Assembly (NCBI GenBank): GCA_030765045.1
Contig: CM060964.1
Span: 139,094,368-139,158,367, forward strand
From: Tenodera sinensis
Lineage: Eukaryota > Arthropoda > Insecta > Mantodea > Mantidae
DNA length: 64,000 bases
Direction of reading: 5' to 3'
A model generated the notes under the pieces. That model saw only the letters and a program-made list of their open reading frames with translations. It searched no databases and was not told the origin of the DNA. Positions 20,883-33,569 of the stretch are shown piece after piece (position 1 is the stretch's first letter; every line of letters starts with the position of its first letter). The translations under genes and the position numbers were made by a program.

Positions 20883-20940
20883 GCAAGCGGCCAATCACTG
20901 GGCTCTCCATGCTCATTACTCAAGACCTACCTTGCTCCAC

Positions 20941-21058
20941 CCACCTTGTTTGTGTATATATGCCAGCATGATTTTTACCCTGGCATTTGTTCTTGATGGC
21001 CACCTTGTTTGTGTATATATACCAGTATGATTTTTACCCTGGCATTTGTTCCTGATGA
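20941..21058 (+). repeat. 59-bp tandem duplication at the Penelope 3' end
   Basis: Two adjacent units start ccaccttgtttgtgtatata (20941 and 21000), differing at about three positions. Each contains a TATA-like tgtatatat and the cctggcatttgttc word of the inverted repeat. This is probably part of the element's promoter-bearing pseudo-LTR. Confidence 0.85.
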
Positions 21059-22129
21059 AGACCATGGACAATCAAATGGTCCAAAGCTCGAATTTTATAA
21101 ATTTGTCGCGGTTGATCACCTGAGAATCAATTACTAGCAACATTCACCACGAAAGTTTTAAGCCTTATAAGTATAATGTTATACAATTATAACTTTTACA
21201 TATATTTTAAATGAAATTTTTAAAGTTCCTCTCTTGAGTAGGATACATTGTTACCTATAACTCTATTTCCTCTAGCTTTATTTTATTTTCCAAGTGGATT
21301 GGAAGGAAAGTGATTATGCAGATTTGTTGAGCGAGTTTTTGTGCATTTATTATGTTGAGAAAAACTTAGCTTATCCCAAAAGTAACTTATACTCATTCTG
21401 GTGTTATAAAAACCAGATTAATTTCTTCCTTCTTTATGGTTTTAACTACATACGTACATGTATAAAAAATACTGTTTATTTGTTTTTTTAAAACACTTCT
21501 ACAGCTTTTTCTTTTCTGCATTCCTTCAATTATCCTATTGGCCATTTTTAAGGCTAATTTTTTATCATTGAAGTTTTTTGAGAGGCACTCCATACTATAA
21601 ATTCATATACAGACTATATCTTTATTGGTATCAAATATTTCAGTGATGTCCCCCAACATCAAACCAGTAAAACAGTTCCTATGAACATGTGCCTGAGAAA
21701 CATTTTTTAGAGAGTTATCAAAGGACTTTCTGCTTTGTTGACACCAGTAGTAATTAAAAAGATTAAATTGCTGTTCTCTTGATGGTTTGATTGTTTTAGA
21801 GTAAATAATTAATAATTAATTGAATTAAATTGTTGTCCATTGATTGCTTGATTGTTTTTTGTTTGGTTGTATGTTGTAGAGTAAAGAAGATAGAAGAAAA
21901 TGTATTCTATGAATGAACAGATCAATATTCACTGTTATGTATAACCTTGCAGATGGGAGTGCATCTTGAACACATGAGTTTAATGCACAAAGGTTCCACA
22001 AAAGGCAGTTAACTTGTTCATAAACATTCTCAAGAATTCACCAATGCTTGAAAGGGAGTAGCTCATTTGTCAGCATAGTTTTGGAATTTGGGAGACCCAG
22101 AGGGATAAATGAGGAATGAGATGTTCATG

Positions 22130-22765
22130 ATGTGGACACAAACCCATCAGACATCACAAGATATACACATGTTGCAGTAAGGGAAGGCATTGTTTTCATG
22201 ACTATCTGGAGAATTTTGCTTGAAAATTTTCTGTACCTTCAGCAGATAAAAGGGTTATATGTGGTGAACTTTGAGTCAAGAAAAACGTTCTACTATGTTA
22301 CAGAATTGTGCTATGTTTACAAATTTCTTAGCATCTACCTTGTTCACATGTGATGAGGCTGGGTTTACTTAGGATGGTATCTTCAATTTTCATAACACTC
22401 ATAGCTAACCATATTAAAACCTTCACAAAGTATGGCAGGACAGACATCAACAGAGTTCCTGATTAAACATTCGGGGTGGAATCATTCATGATCATCTTAT
22501 TGGTGCCTATTTCTTTCCTCCATACCTTAAGGTATTCATTTACAGTTTCTCAGAAATGAGTTGCATCATTTGATTAATGATATGCCCCTGGGCATTATTG
22601 AATGAATGTTGTTTCACACAATGGTGTGCCACATCATTTCAGACAGATAGTATGCCATTTCTTAAATGTACTACTCACTCAATCTCCTGATTTGAATCAA
22701 ATGGATTTCTGCACCTGGGGATATTCAAAGGCCCTGGTTTATGTGACTCCTGTACTGGGTGTTGT
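22130..22765 (+). pseudogene. DDE transposase relic (DUF4817-associated type), plus strand
   Basis: Frame-hopping similarity in the right order: Thr-Cys-Asp-Glu-Ala-Gly-Phe-Thr (first acidic motif, about 22335-22360), Gly-Ile-Phe-Asn-Phe-His-Asn-Thr-His-Ser, Gly-Gly-Ile-Ile-His-Asp-His-Leu-Ile-Gly (about 22475-22505), and a His-Asn-Gly-Val-Pro-His-His-Phe motif (about 22618-22640). Next come Ser-Pro-Asp-Leu-Asn-Gln-Met-Asp-Phe-Cys-Thr-Trp-Gly (about 22682-22720) and Lys-Ala-Leu-Val-Tyr. This is the same transposase family as the relic at 17890-18260 but in opposite orientation. Stops and frameshifts are frequent; it is dead. Confidence 0.65.
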
Positions 22766-22829
22766 CTGTTTTTCCCTCCCCTTATGTAGGATTTACACCC
22801 TCTAGAACTTATGAGCCAATGCTTAGGTT

Positions 22830-23150
22830 CAGACGCCTGTAGGGGAGCAGAGGAACCTATGGACCAGAAAGAGTGAAAACCTGGAAGCGGGTGGTCGGCC
22901 AAGCACCAGGTATGATAGCGAGGAAAAGGATAATATGAAATGCAGGCAAAATCAATGATTTGGAAAGGTGGTAATGGAGCAATTGCTGGAATGAATGGTG
23001 GAGGAAACTGGAGAATCCAGAGAAAATCCACCCTGATGCCACTTTGCCTGCCATGAATACCACGTGCGGCTCCCTGGGACCAAACTCATGATCTAGGTGG
23101 TAGGCAAACACTCTAATTGCTTGGCCAAGGCATCGCCACTGGGTGTTGTC
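22830..23150 (-). mobile_element. tRNA-derived SINE, family B, older copy
   Basis: Its reverse complement matches the SINE at 35388-35747: a tRNA-like head (tggccaagcaattagagtg, ggttt...gtcccaggg) followed by ggtggattttctctggattctcc and a cctgcatttcatattatcc middle. A-box-like and B-box-like segments are present but worn. Confidence 0.75.
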
Positions 23151-23415
23151 ACTGAGAGATAATACCCACACTGAATTTGGCCAAATATGAAATAGGAATT
23201 TGCAGCAAAGTACGCGACACCATGGAACACATGCTTAGGGCATGCATCAAAACAGGAAGAAGCCACTTTGAGCAATTTTTGTAACCTTAAGGTATTTCTT
23301 GTGGCTCAGCAACAAGTGATATTCAGACCCATGTTCATATATACTTTTCTTACTGTTTTGAAGCTGAAAAGGTATCCCCAAATATTTGACACCAACAAAA
23401 ATACATTCTGTGTGT

Positions 23416-23640
23416 CAGTCTGGGTGGCTCAGTTGGTTAGACGATGGCCTGCTGATCCCAAGGTTGTGGTTGTAGTCCAGACCAACGGTGTTTAAGTGGG
23501 CTTAAAAATGACAGCTCCATGTCAGTAGATTTACTCACATATAAAAGAACTCCTGCAGGACAAAATTCCGGCACACTGGTGATGCTGATATGATCCTGAC
23601 AATTGACAGTGTCATTAAACAACAAAATAATTTTAATTTT
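23416..23640 (+). mobile_element. tRNA-derived SINE, family C
   Basis: The head gggtggctcagttggttaga is a clear tRNA A-box region, and a worn B box follows about 40 bp on. The body aaaatgacagctccatgtca, cactggtgatgctgatatga, gacaattgacagtgtcatta is shared with 44331-44525. An A/T-rich tail follows. Confidence 0.75.
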
Positions 23641-24984
23641 TTTATATATCCTGTGTACCTGCATGATGCTGTCATGATGACTTGCACAATTTGTCTTAAA
23701 ACATAAATCATTGTTTACCTTTTGTGACTTTTTTGTACATGCATTTGCCACTTAAATTCATTATCAGTAACCAAATCCAGGACATTTTTATGTGTTTCTG
23801 ATACATTTGTTCTCAATTTCTGTATTTAAGTTTGAATGATTTGTTTCTTAATTTAATTTGTATCAAGTGAGTTTTATCAATATTTAGTGGCATGCCAAGT
23901 CTCAGTAAAATTCATTCTATCATTGTTACTGAATATTTTAGTTTTAATTCTAGTATATTCTCAGTGTCTCTTTTACTATTATTGTAATTCATAGATGCCT
24001 ACTGTTGCTATCCCGCTCATTGTATCTTACTAAATATCTCATTTATTAACAAAATAGTTAAGGCCCCACTTAGAATCTTGCAGTTCACCATGATCCACTG
24101 CTCAAAATATAACTAACTGTTCTTATGTTCCCTTTGTCCAGATGTTTTGTTTCATTTCCTGTTCTCTAGGTACCTTTCTGGCACATCCAATGCAAACACC
24201 TAATCCCAAGTCCTTCCATAGTTCTAACTGATTTATTAAAGTTAAATGTTATTTTCCAATATTATTTTATATGCTGCTGATTTTACTTTCTGAAAGCTAA
24301 GTTAATATTTTTAGATAATATCATATTTATTACGGAACTCCTGCTGTTCCAAGAATAGCCCTTCAATATGTTTCTAAAATACCAAGCATAAGGAAATTAG
24401 ATCATAGATTCCCATATGTCATTTTGATCCCACTGTTTGTAAATCAGTGTGGAGAATAATTGTTTCATAATTTCTAGAACATCCCTGTATTGAGGGTTTT
24501 ACTTACAATATGTATTACAGCCTTTGTTATTTACCTTTGCAATATTTATCCAAGACACTGAACTTGAATCTTCATGATAACCATTGTGTCCAGATCTTAC
24601 AACCTACTGATTAAAGAAGGTATTAGTTATCATCAACATGAAAGTTATCCTACCAAGGAGGAGATTGCACTATTTCCTATTTGTTTGAGTTGGCAATTTT
24701 AAGATTATAAAAGAAAGAAAGATAAGCTTAACTTTCATTGCTTTTGTTTCTGCCATAATAACCAAGTTGTGTTGTTTAGCAATATTATGTATCATTTGAA
24801 CATGTATATATGTTTAAAGTCATAGACACCATTTCCATCTTTGTTATTATCCTTCATTTTAACAACCAAACAAATTGAACCTCATATCCTTTCAGGGAAG
24901 AAAGAGCTTTTCCAAGATACCAAAAGTTGTCAGTCTTTGAGAAAGAAAGGTGAGCTTTTGACTGATTTTTCTTTGTCAAATGTT
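23641..24984. other. No recognised feature
   Basis: About 1.3 kb of AT-rich DNA up to the piggyBac target site. A short stretch at 24896-24951 is bounded by a pyrimidine-AG and an AAAG|GTGAG donor-like site. I could not connect it in frame to the kinase, so I do not call it an exon. Confidence 0.4.
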
Positions 24985-24988
24985 TTAA
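24985..24988. other. Left TTAA target site duplication of piggyBac element
   Basis: TTAA immediately before cccttcagta. The partner is at 27934-27937. Confidence 0.85.
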
Positions 24989-25404
24989 CCCTTCAGTACT
25001 CACGTTGTTCACACATGTTGACCAGCATACTTGTTTTCATTGTTGTATTTCTCAGAAACAGATAGTAGCCATGTGATCATAGGTATATTCTAAAGAAAGG
25101 AAAAAGAACAATACCCTTCAGCTTCACTTTAGTAGTTGTTCTTGCAGGGTGTGTAGTACAACCTCTATTCTTCTAAGTGTTTTGGGGGGATACCTGTCAA
25201 CCACATCAGCTTATACATTACAGTTTCTGCAAGGTCTTGGTAAGTACTTTATATACATTTTAGTCTGTATAGTCTACCTTTCATTATTGCTTATGTTATA
25301 TTTTACGGAAGCTTAAAAGTTAAAGCTTCTCACCTTGTTAGGTGTATTTGTATCTACTTTGTACCAGCTCCTCCCCCCTGTTTCCAATATTACTGCTAGT
25401 ACAA

Positions 25405-25783
<379 letters not shown>

Positions 25784-25822
25784 ACTAATGATTTAAAATA
25801 TGAAAATATTTCTATTTTCAGA

Positions 25823-27670
25823 CATGCCTGTTCCTCAGAAGAGAAGAACTGAGAAAATCTCTGATCCCAATGTATTGCTTTGTTGATTTGATGAGATTAG
25901 TGAAGATGAGAAATGGGTTATTGAAGATGATTCTGATGGCAAAGAGAACCACTTAGCTCAAAGGAATGACAGCTTCAGAACAGAAATACCTGAAGATGAG
26001 GAGAAAATGCATGCCCACCTCGACAATACAAGGTACTATGTAGTGAAGGATGGTGAAACAAAGTGGTTCAATGAAGAATCTAAAAAGAATGTTCTTACTC
26101 CAGCACATAACATAACTGCGCATTCACCAGGACTAAAAGCATATGCTCATCAAGTGAAGAGAGAAGTTAACTCATAGAATTCTTCTAGGCAGGAATATAA
26201 AAAGATTCTCACTAATTGCACCAATATATACATTGATGCTGTCAGAAGTAATTTTATTAAGGAAAGGGATGCTTCTTATACAGATTGTGTGTCTGATTAG
26301 GAACCAGAGATGTTACAGGAAAAATGTCTGTCAACTGTGGGATATTTCAAAAGCAAATGGGCTTGAGCCATTCTATTCCGACCATGAGTGGAAAGATGCT
26401 TTGATTCCTTTAAAGATAGCTACATTTTGACAGTATAAGCTACAAAACTAATCGCAAAGAAAGTGATGAATTTTCAACTAAATGAGAGCTTTTTGACATA
26501 ATTATGAACAACTTCGAGAAACATATTTGAGTTAGTGTGTATCTCACAATGTTGAAAAAGTTCTTGCTTCTAGTGGAAATTGTTTACTTAGACAATTTAT
26601 TCCCAGTAAGCCAGCCAATGTTGGATCAAAACATTTACAATAGTTGATGCAAAAATGGCTTATATCCCCAATCTGGAAACATACCTTGGTATTCAACTAA
26701 AGGGAACCTATTAACTTACTAACTCACCAAACATGTTATGATGGGATTCATTGCTCCATTTCAAGTACATAATATAATTATTATGGGAGCTAATTACTGG
26801 TTTAGCACCTTTCTTAGTACCAAATGATCTGAAAAAATGGTTTCATATATATGAGTACTCTACACAAAAACAAAAGGAGCATTTAAAAGGAATCCATAAC
26901 ATTGACACAAATACACATAAAATCTTCTTTATATGTCTTTGATAAGAACAAAAGCTTGTTTCTTATTATGCTGAAAGGAATGAATCTTTCTGTTAGTTTT
27001 CACAATCCAACAATATCACTATAGACAATGAAACAAATGAGGGTAAAAAATCTGGAAATTATAATATTTGATAATATGGCAAATATAGGAAGGAGTAACT
27101 TGGTGGATCAACTGTGTCAGAAAAATTCAAGGAACACCAAAACTGGTTCATAGGTGTGTTCTACAATTATTATATATAGCAGCAATCAATGCCATCTGCA
27201 TTTACAAGTTTGGTCAGAAGAATGCCAAGGGGATAATAAGGACAAGCTTCAATTCTAGCATCTTCTGGGAATTGATAAAGCTAAAGATTGAACATAGGTT
27301 CAAAATTTCATAAATCCCTTAAAAAATTAGAAGACATCCTTAAGAATTACTTGGCGTTCAAGAACCTGCTATGCCATGCTGTCAACACTAGAATTCAACC
27401 CAAGGCTTCTGTTAGGAATGTACATTAACCAGAGACAAAACAACATAGAGATGGTGTATGATGCAAATTGGACCTGTATTAGCAATATGAAGGACATGTA
27501 TGTGTGTTAATAAATATCCATGTATCTTAACAGATAAGTGCCAAAAGATATAAATTGTGAACAAATGACATTTGAGTGGAATTCTAACAAGCATGATACC
27601 TGGGAGGTTAAGGGCAAGGAACAGCTTGTTCAGATATCTTTCTACTGCTAATGTGAACATGCTCTAAAAT
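25823..27670 (+). pseudogene. piggyBac transposase relic
   Basis: Starts Met-Pro-Val-Pro-Gln-Lys-Arg-Arg, runs through an acidic N-terminus (Glu-Asp-Glu-Lys-Trp-Val-Ile-Glu-Asp-Asp), then Thr-Lys-Trp-Phe-Asn-Glu-Glu and Ala-His-Asn-Ile (about 26056-26120). This is the typical entry into the piggyBac DDD domain, where W then a basic stretch then H-N-I occurs. In-frame stops appear within 25 codons and repeatedly afterwards. It would have cut and pasted the element at TTAA sites. A pyrimidine-rich stretch before the ATG could be an old intron end. Confidence 0.7.
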
Positions 27671-27937
27671 CTGTTTCAAACTGTAAATGTGAAAGGTACT
27701 TGAGTTTCATACATACATATTTATGTGTTATTATGAATGTATGCTTTATTTTTCATACAATTTCATTTTTATGTATGATCAAAATATAGTTAATTATAAC
27801 ATATATAAGCACCTTTATTAACAAAATGTCCAAAACTGTTACTTAAATAATTTAAATAAGGAATACCAAATGTTTGACACATGTCCACTACACAAGTAAA
27901 CATGTTATAGCAATTTCCGTGACTACTGAAGGGTTAA

Positions 27938-28835
27938 AACAGTATCGTGTATTCATTTCTGGTTAGCAGTGATAGGAGAATATTAGTAGGTAACCAATTT
28001 ATGAAGGCAAGCTTAATCGCCAGTAACCAGCACAGAATTTGTGGAAAGAACCTTCTCATCATGTAACATTATTGAGAATAAATAACATAAAATATGTGAT
28101 ACAGTTGCTGTTTAAAGGCTATATCCCTAAAACTTTCACTCTGTATTCAAATCCTCGAAATGAATGAAACAAATTCAAGAAATCTCACTAGACTGATGAA
28201 GAGCCTCATTTTGGAGAGTTAGTTGGTAATTAGTTATCAGCATGTCTCCTGTAGTTTATAGGTAGTTTGTCTTTTATGATGTTTATTTTTATTTTCTTAC
28301 AGATATCTTGAATATTGCTGAAATGCTTGTGTATTGTGAATTTGGTCATTTTGACAATAAATAATATTGAAAATAGAATATTTTATTCTGATAAGAACAT
28401 TACACTATTTCAGCTCATTGGTTTGTGTCTTTGATTTAACAAGGATGACAAATTGACCTTCAGGAATAAAAGTAGGAGTCTATAAGGTTACATTGTTACA
28501 TAGATTAATTTTATATTTATTTACTTAAGTGATCATTGTAGGTTGAATGTTTTGAATTTTAAATTCATAATTACAATCTAAAATGGTTTTTGAGGACATT
28601 TGCACTGGGATGGAAGTGATGATTATTTATTGTTTATTATCAGCGATTTGGAGAATGAAAGTAGGCTATAAACATAGCTGAATTCCTAATAAGGTATACT
28701 GGAGAGAAAAGAATTGAACGCTCAATGTAGAATTTTAGCTCCTAATTCAAATTTCAAATTACTAAACTTTTATTCTCATGCAGAAAATAAGGTGCAATTT
28801 TCATCTGAAATGTTGAGACAATATAGTCAATATTA
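27938..28835. other. No recognised feature
   Basis: About 0.9 kb of AT-rich DNA between the piggyBac right end and the Tc1 relic. Confidence 0.5.
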
Positions 28836-28847
28836 CAAGGTGCATTA

Positions 28848-29030
28848 CAAAATGATACAACCACCCCAGTTTTCAGTTGTAGCACCACATAAGTACCTAA
28901 TGAGCTTGCATAGATATGTCTAATGCAACATAGTTGATGTGCCTGTATTCATGACAAACCATGGAAATAGTTGACACCTTACAGTAACCTCACCACAAGA
29001 CCATGTGACTGTTGCAAAATGATACAACCA
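28848..29030 (+). repeat. Paired direct repeats at the left end of the Tc1-like relic
   Basis: caaaatgatacaacca occurs at 28848-28863 and again at 29015-29030, 167 bp apart, upstream of the transposase start. Two such transposase-binding repeats at an end is the IR/DR design of some Tc1 elements. The right end with the inverted pair was not found. Confidence 0.6.
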
Positions 29031-29163
29031 TGCTTCATACCTACTTCTTATTTTATTCACTGACGATGGTAGCCATAAAGGGCATAGATACATTGAGTTA
29101 ACTGTTTACATAGCTGGACACCATTATTCAATGTTAATAGTGGTGAAGGAAGTGTTCAAGAAA

Positions 29164-29960
29164 ATGGGATATCAACTGGCATTATCAGGTGAGGAGAAAG
29201 GGCAAATAATTACTTGTAACAAGGATGGGTTTTCATCTAGAGAAATAGCAAGGAGGATTCACAGATCTTCAGTTGTGAACAATTTTTTGCACCTTGGCAC
29301 AAATTATGGCACAAAGAAGTCCTCTGGAAGCTCACAGAAACTAACATCCAGGAAGCAGACAGGTGTAATAAAACAATTAAGTGCAGGTGAACCTCATTGG
29401 GAAGATTAACTCAAGTTCCAAACATTCACATGCACAAGTCTACACTATCCCGGATGGTAGCCAGGAAGAACTTCATGTTGTACAAGAAAAAGAATTGGGA
29501 GCCTCTGCTTATTGATATGCATAAGAAAAGAACATGTGATCTGGATAACCCAATGGAAGCAAGTAGCATTCGGGGATGAAAAAAATTCAGTTTAGACGGA
29601 CCAGATGGAACAGCATACTATTGGCATGATTTGTGGAAAGAACAACTGATATTTTCCACACGTTAGCAAGGAGGAGGTTCATTAATGGTTTGGGCTGGAT
29701 TTGGTTATCGTGGCAAACCTTGCTTTCCCAAAGTGAAAGCAATTGACTACTAAGATCTGCTGGATGTTCATCTTTTACCTTCTGGGGCAGCAATTAGAGG
29801 TTTATGTTGGATTTTCCAGCAGGACAATGCTGGTATTCAAACTGCAAACTCCACCTGGGAATGGTTTCTACACATTGGAGTGCATATAATGGACTGGCCT
29901 GCAAATTTGCTGGGTCTGAAACCCATGGAGAAACTATAGGGCATATTATGTCACGCTGAA
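29164..29960 (+). pseudogene. Tc1-like transposase relic
   Basis: From the ATG at 29164: Met-Gly-Tyr-Gln-Leu-Ala-Leu-Ser-Gly-Glu-Glu-Lys-Gly-Gln-Ile-Ile, Ser-Ser-Arg-Glu-Ile-Ala-Arg-Arg-Ile, then Asn-Tyr-Gly-Thr-Lys-Lys-Ser-Ser-Gly, the paired helix-turn-helix DNA-binding domain of Tc1 transposases. A frameshift near 29400 is followed by His-Lys-Ser-Thr-Leu-Ser-Arg-Met-Val. The catalytic half is scattered over frames: Asp-Gly-Pro-Asp-Gly-Thr (about 29597), Leu-Met-Val-Trp-Ala-Gly-Phe-Gly-Tyr (about 29683), Gln-Gln-Asp-Asn-Ala-Gly (about 29818) and Met-Asp-Trp-Pro-Ala-Asn (about 29889). At the third site the usual Ser-Pro-Asp is lost. The copy is clearly inactive. Confidence 0.8.
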
Positions 29961-30032
29961 TATAATTTTGTTATGGGTCAACGGTGGTGATACCCTACCA
30001 AATTTCTCAAGGGCCACTCTGAATCAATTCTT

Positions 30033-30310
30033 ACATTATTTGGGGTTCGAATATGAAAGAAGAGGTAACACGTGCATGTTAATAGAAAGAGACAATATTA
30101 TTAGATAGCAACATAGATATCTAAAAGGCATAAAAAGGTTTAGGGATCAGGGGAATTCAATTGTATATACAGATGAGTCATTTGTAAATTTGGGCCGCAC
30201 AGTGACAAAAATGTGGAGGGGTACCAGAGTTAAAAGTGCCTGTCAAGCAGAAATTGAAGGATTAAGTGCAGGACTCAGGCCACCTCAGAGTTGCAGAGCA
30301 AGATTCACAA
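30033..30310 (+). pseudogene. DDE transposase fragment (IS630/Tc1-mariner-related)
   Basis: Phe-Glu-Tyr-Glu-Arg-Arg-Gly-Asn, Cys-Met-Leu-Ile-Glu-Arg-Asp-Asn-Ile, His-Arg-Tyr-Leu-Lys-Gly-Ile-Lys-Arg-Phe-Arg, then Ile-Val-Tyr-Thr-Asp-Glu-Ser-Phe-Val-Asn. This is the region entering the first catalytic Asp of a DDE family that also occurs, on the minus strand, at 60690-61270. One in-frame stop is present and the rest of the enzyme is missing; the repeat at 30352 follows. Confidence 0.55.
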
Positions 30311-30351
30311 CTTTGAGGCATACATACAGAATGGAAAGGAAGCCATTACAT

Positions 30352-30722
30352 TAATCTAAACCAGTGATGGATCTTGCTATTTGGAACACATTTTGTATCT
30401 TATGTTTTTGTCTCTGACCATTTCCTATGGAGATATTTTAGTTTTGTCAAAAACAAGCTGGCAACACTGCAGATTGTGTGGGTGTCACTTTCACTGTCTC
30501 ATGAATGTAAACAAATACCATGCCATGTCCTTCCATGTTTACTCTGTGAGTGTATGCCAATCAGAATCATTAACTCCCAAGGCATTACACCACCCTGCAA
30601 GCGACTGACCTGCTTACCTCCAGAAACCCGTTCAATTTCCTGACCAGCCTCAATGCCACATTGTTGAGTTACTTCATATCTGACAAAGCTGGTCGGAGTA
30701 TTCCTTCAATTCTCTTAAGTGA
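30352..30722 (+). repeat. Dispersed repeat, copy 2 (plus orientation)
   Basis: Same sequence series as 17235-17648 reversed: taaaccagtgatggat, tttggaacacattt, gtctctgaccatttcctatg, ttgtgtgggtgtcactttca, ggcattacaccaccctgcaa and ctccagaaacccgttca. Overlapping 89- and 75-codon frames are not conserved between copies. Confidence 0.75.
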
Positions 30723-33481
30723 TTAATTGTTTTGAAACCCTGTATGATGTCCCATATTGACTACCAAAGCTATGTCAGAAATAAGTTACTCTACGCATCT
30801 TACAAGTAACAAACTGTTATCTTTGTACATTCTTGTGGAATTAGGCATCCAAGTTGGAATAAAAACCATTTATTTTTTCAAAATCGGCTAATCAAAGAAC
30901 AAAATGCTATTAGACATTTTTGTTTGTAATGCTTCTATGAAGCACATATTAGAAGGAATATAATAAGTTCCCTTCCATCCGATATAGTACATGTCAGAAC
31001 ATTGTACCCCATTTAACACGTACTGTCTTCTAAGGTTGAGACAGCTTTAGTGTCCAGCAAAGCACAAGTCTTCTAAATGTGGTAGAATGACAAAATGTGT
31101 TGCCTTAAAGAGCTGATTTTCAAATTTGATTATTTTATGCTTCTTAGTTCTCTGAATAAATAATGGTAAATTCTTCAAAACAATTCTCTATAGCATCTTT
31201 GTAAGAAATCCATATTCTGCGGAAGTGTAAGGGAATCTTGGTTGGACTTGTTGACATATAAGTTTGATATTATACATTATGCTGTCTGTCAATATGTACA
31301 TACAAAGTCATGCATGGGGTTTTATTTTATGCATGGGAAAAAATGTAATCAGATATTTTAACCTTAAAATTGTGTAATCATAAATATCTTTGTATATTGT
31401 ACAAATTTATGGAATGTTTTAAGCTAAACCAAGAAGATGCACATTTTAAAAAGTAAAATAGAATATATATTATTATGTTGTAATTTAGAGTGAAGTAAAA
31501 TGTTTGAAGTTCAAATGAAGAAACGGAATTCATTGTGACTAATTGAAGATGAAGACAACAAAATAACAAGCTAATAAGAAGTGCTGAAAATATGGAAGAA
31601 GTAGGTATACAGGAGAATTGTATAAGACAGGGAACTGTTCAAATAGATTTGGTATAAAAATCATGACATACAATAGAACTAATATGGGAACATCTCTAGA
31701 AAAAACAACCTAGCCTTGATAGAAAAACTAAAATATATTTATATGAAAAGATCCTCCACCTTGCAAAGAAGGCACCATCACAACTAGCTTATGAACTCAA
31801 GCAAGAACCTCTCTACATCAAGGAATTATGATTGCATAGACTACTGCCATCAACAGAACAGTACCAAGCATTACTAAAAGAACTACAAAAGAAGAAGAGC
31901 AAAATATGGAATGATTTCTACAACGCAGATGACATCATGACAACACAATGGAAATATTCAATGAATGAACTATGAAATGCCATAGCTAGAACTTGGAGCA
32001 TGTAATCACATGTGATATAGGTTAGTTGAACGCGGAGAGTTAATGATGTAACCGGTACCGTGCAACCATAGTATACACAAACACGCTGCAGCTGTGTATA
32101 TGTGAGAGTAGCAACAGTGGAACCTATGTGCACCAAACTTGTGGCTTATTGCACAATCTTCTGCCCTCTAGCATAACATGCTTTCGTGGGAATCGCAAAG
32201 GGGGGGGGGGTGCAAGGGTTAATGAACTTAATGTGCTGACTATTAAACTATTATTTTAATATTTATGTAGAGGGCCATTTTTATTTAGCTCAAATTAATA
32301 TGGTTATCCGCAACAAATACTTTAACTTTTGATACTAAAATAATGAATTAATATTATGTGATTGCAAATTTCCAACATGTGTCCCCCCCGCCCTGGAAAA
32401 AAGTCTTCCAATGTTCATGGTTTGCTGTTTTACTGTTCATGGTTTTCAGTACAAGCTGTGCAGTAAAGAGCACTACCATGTACCTAATGAGACTTGTGTA
32501 TATGAATGGTGTGGGAAATCCTGTGAATTATTATCATGCTATGCATACAAAACCAATTAATAACATAACTGAACTATGTACATAACCACTAATGTGCACA
32601 TTGTGTACATTTCCATTTAATAATGAAAGATATAACAGATATTCAAAGAGAAAAAAGGATTTCCTATTTTGATGGAGAAAAGAGAAGAATTAAAGAAATG
32701 AAGAATAGCAAAGCAACAGGAGTTAATGGAGGCAATTAAATATGTGGGCAAAGGAAATAAGAGTATTCTTTTTATATGATACAATATAGCCTCTGCACCC
32801 ACAAAATCTGCTATGAGCACATTTTGGTGAATTTGAAAGGTACACATTTCAATCAGCTATAGATCCTGATAAATGTATTCTTTTACTCTTAAAATCATAA
32901 TTTTATAGCTTATAATGCAAATTCAAGGATATAAATCTTAGCAAAACTGTCCTTTTTAATTTCCAATGTTTATTAAATCTAAACATAATGCATTTTTTTC
33001 TTGGGACATTAAATAATAAGAACAATAATTTGCACCTAAGATTACACTTTGTGGCAAATAATTCAGTATTACACAAATCATTGAAATGAAACTAGGTTCG
33101 TGCTGGCCAAAACACTTTGAGACTATGAAGTTACTGCAGCTTGATATTTGAAGAGAGCAAATGGAACTGCATCTCCTGTATGTATCACAGGAAGCTCTAA
33201 TAAACATAATCCTGTCAAAAAAAAGCTTGACAAATTGAGAGCGTGCCCAAAGTTAGAGCTTGAATATATGTGTATCTGTTTTTCACCATATTTGTTGATC
33301 CATTTTCAATGGACTTCAAATTAATACTTCATGACTATACATAGTATACTGAGCGGTACACACTAATTGTTAAAGTGCAATCTGCTCACTGCTCTTGTTT
33401 GACTCACTTTTATTTTATATTTTAGAGTAACATTGTTTATTATATGCCCTTATTTAACAATCTCTAACTAGCAATTACCTA
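30723..33481. other. No recognised feature
   Basis: About 2.8 kb of AT-rich DNA. It contains a run of 11 G at 32200-32210 and a short GC-richer patch at 32025-32130, but no identifiable ORF or repeat family. Confidence 0.45.
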
Positions 33482-33569
33482 TTTGCATTAAATATAAAGT
33501 AATGCTCGTACAGAGTTTAAAAGTTCCTTGCTTTTAAGTATACATGTAGACATGCTTCTAATAAATTGA

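Larger units (their letters stand above)
20266..21136 (+). mobile_element. Penelope-like element, 5'-truncated, with inverted pseudo-LTRs
   Basis: Arms of about 105 bp at 20266-20372 and 21030-21136 are inverted copies: attgattctt/cgggtgatca, ccatttgatt, ccatggtcttcatcagga and acaaatgccagggt recur in reverse complement. Between them is a GIY-YIG ORF and a 59-bp tandem duplication. The reverse transcriptase that normally precedes GIY-YIG is missing, so the copy is 5'-truncated, a common outcome of target-primed reverse transcription. Confidence 0.8.

Noticed and set aside
24896..24951. Possible small exon (acceptor-like ctttcag, donor-like aaaggtgag)
   Set aside because: Cannot be tied in frame or by motif to the kinase; splice-like sites this weak are common by chance.
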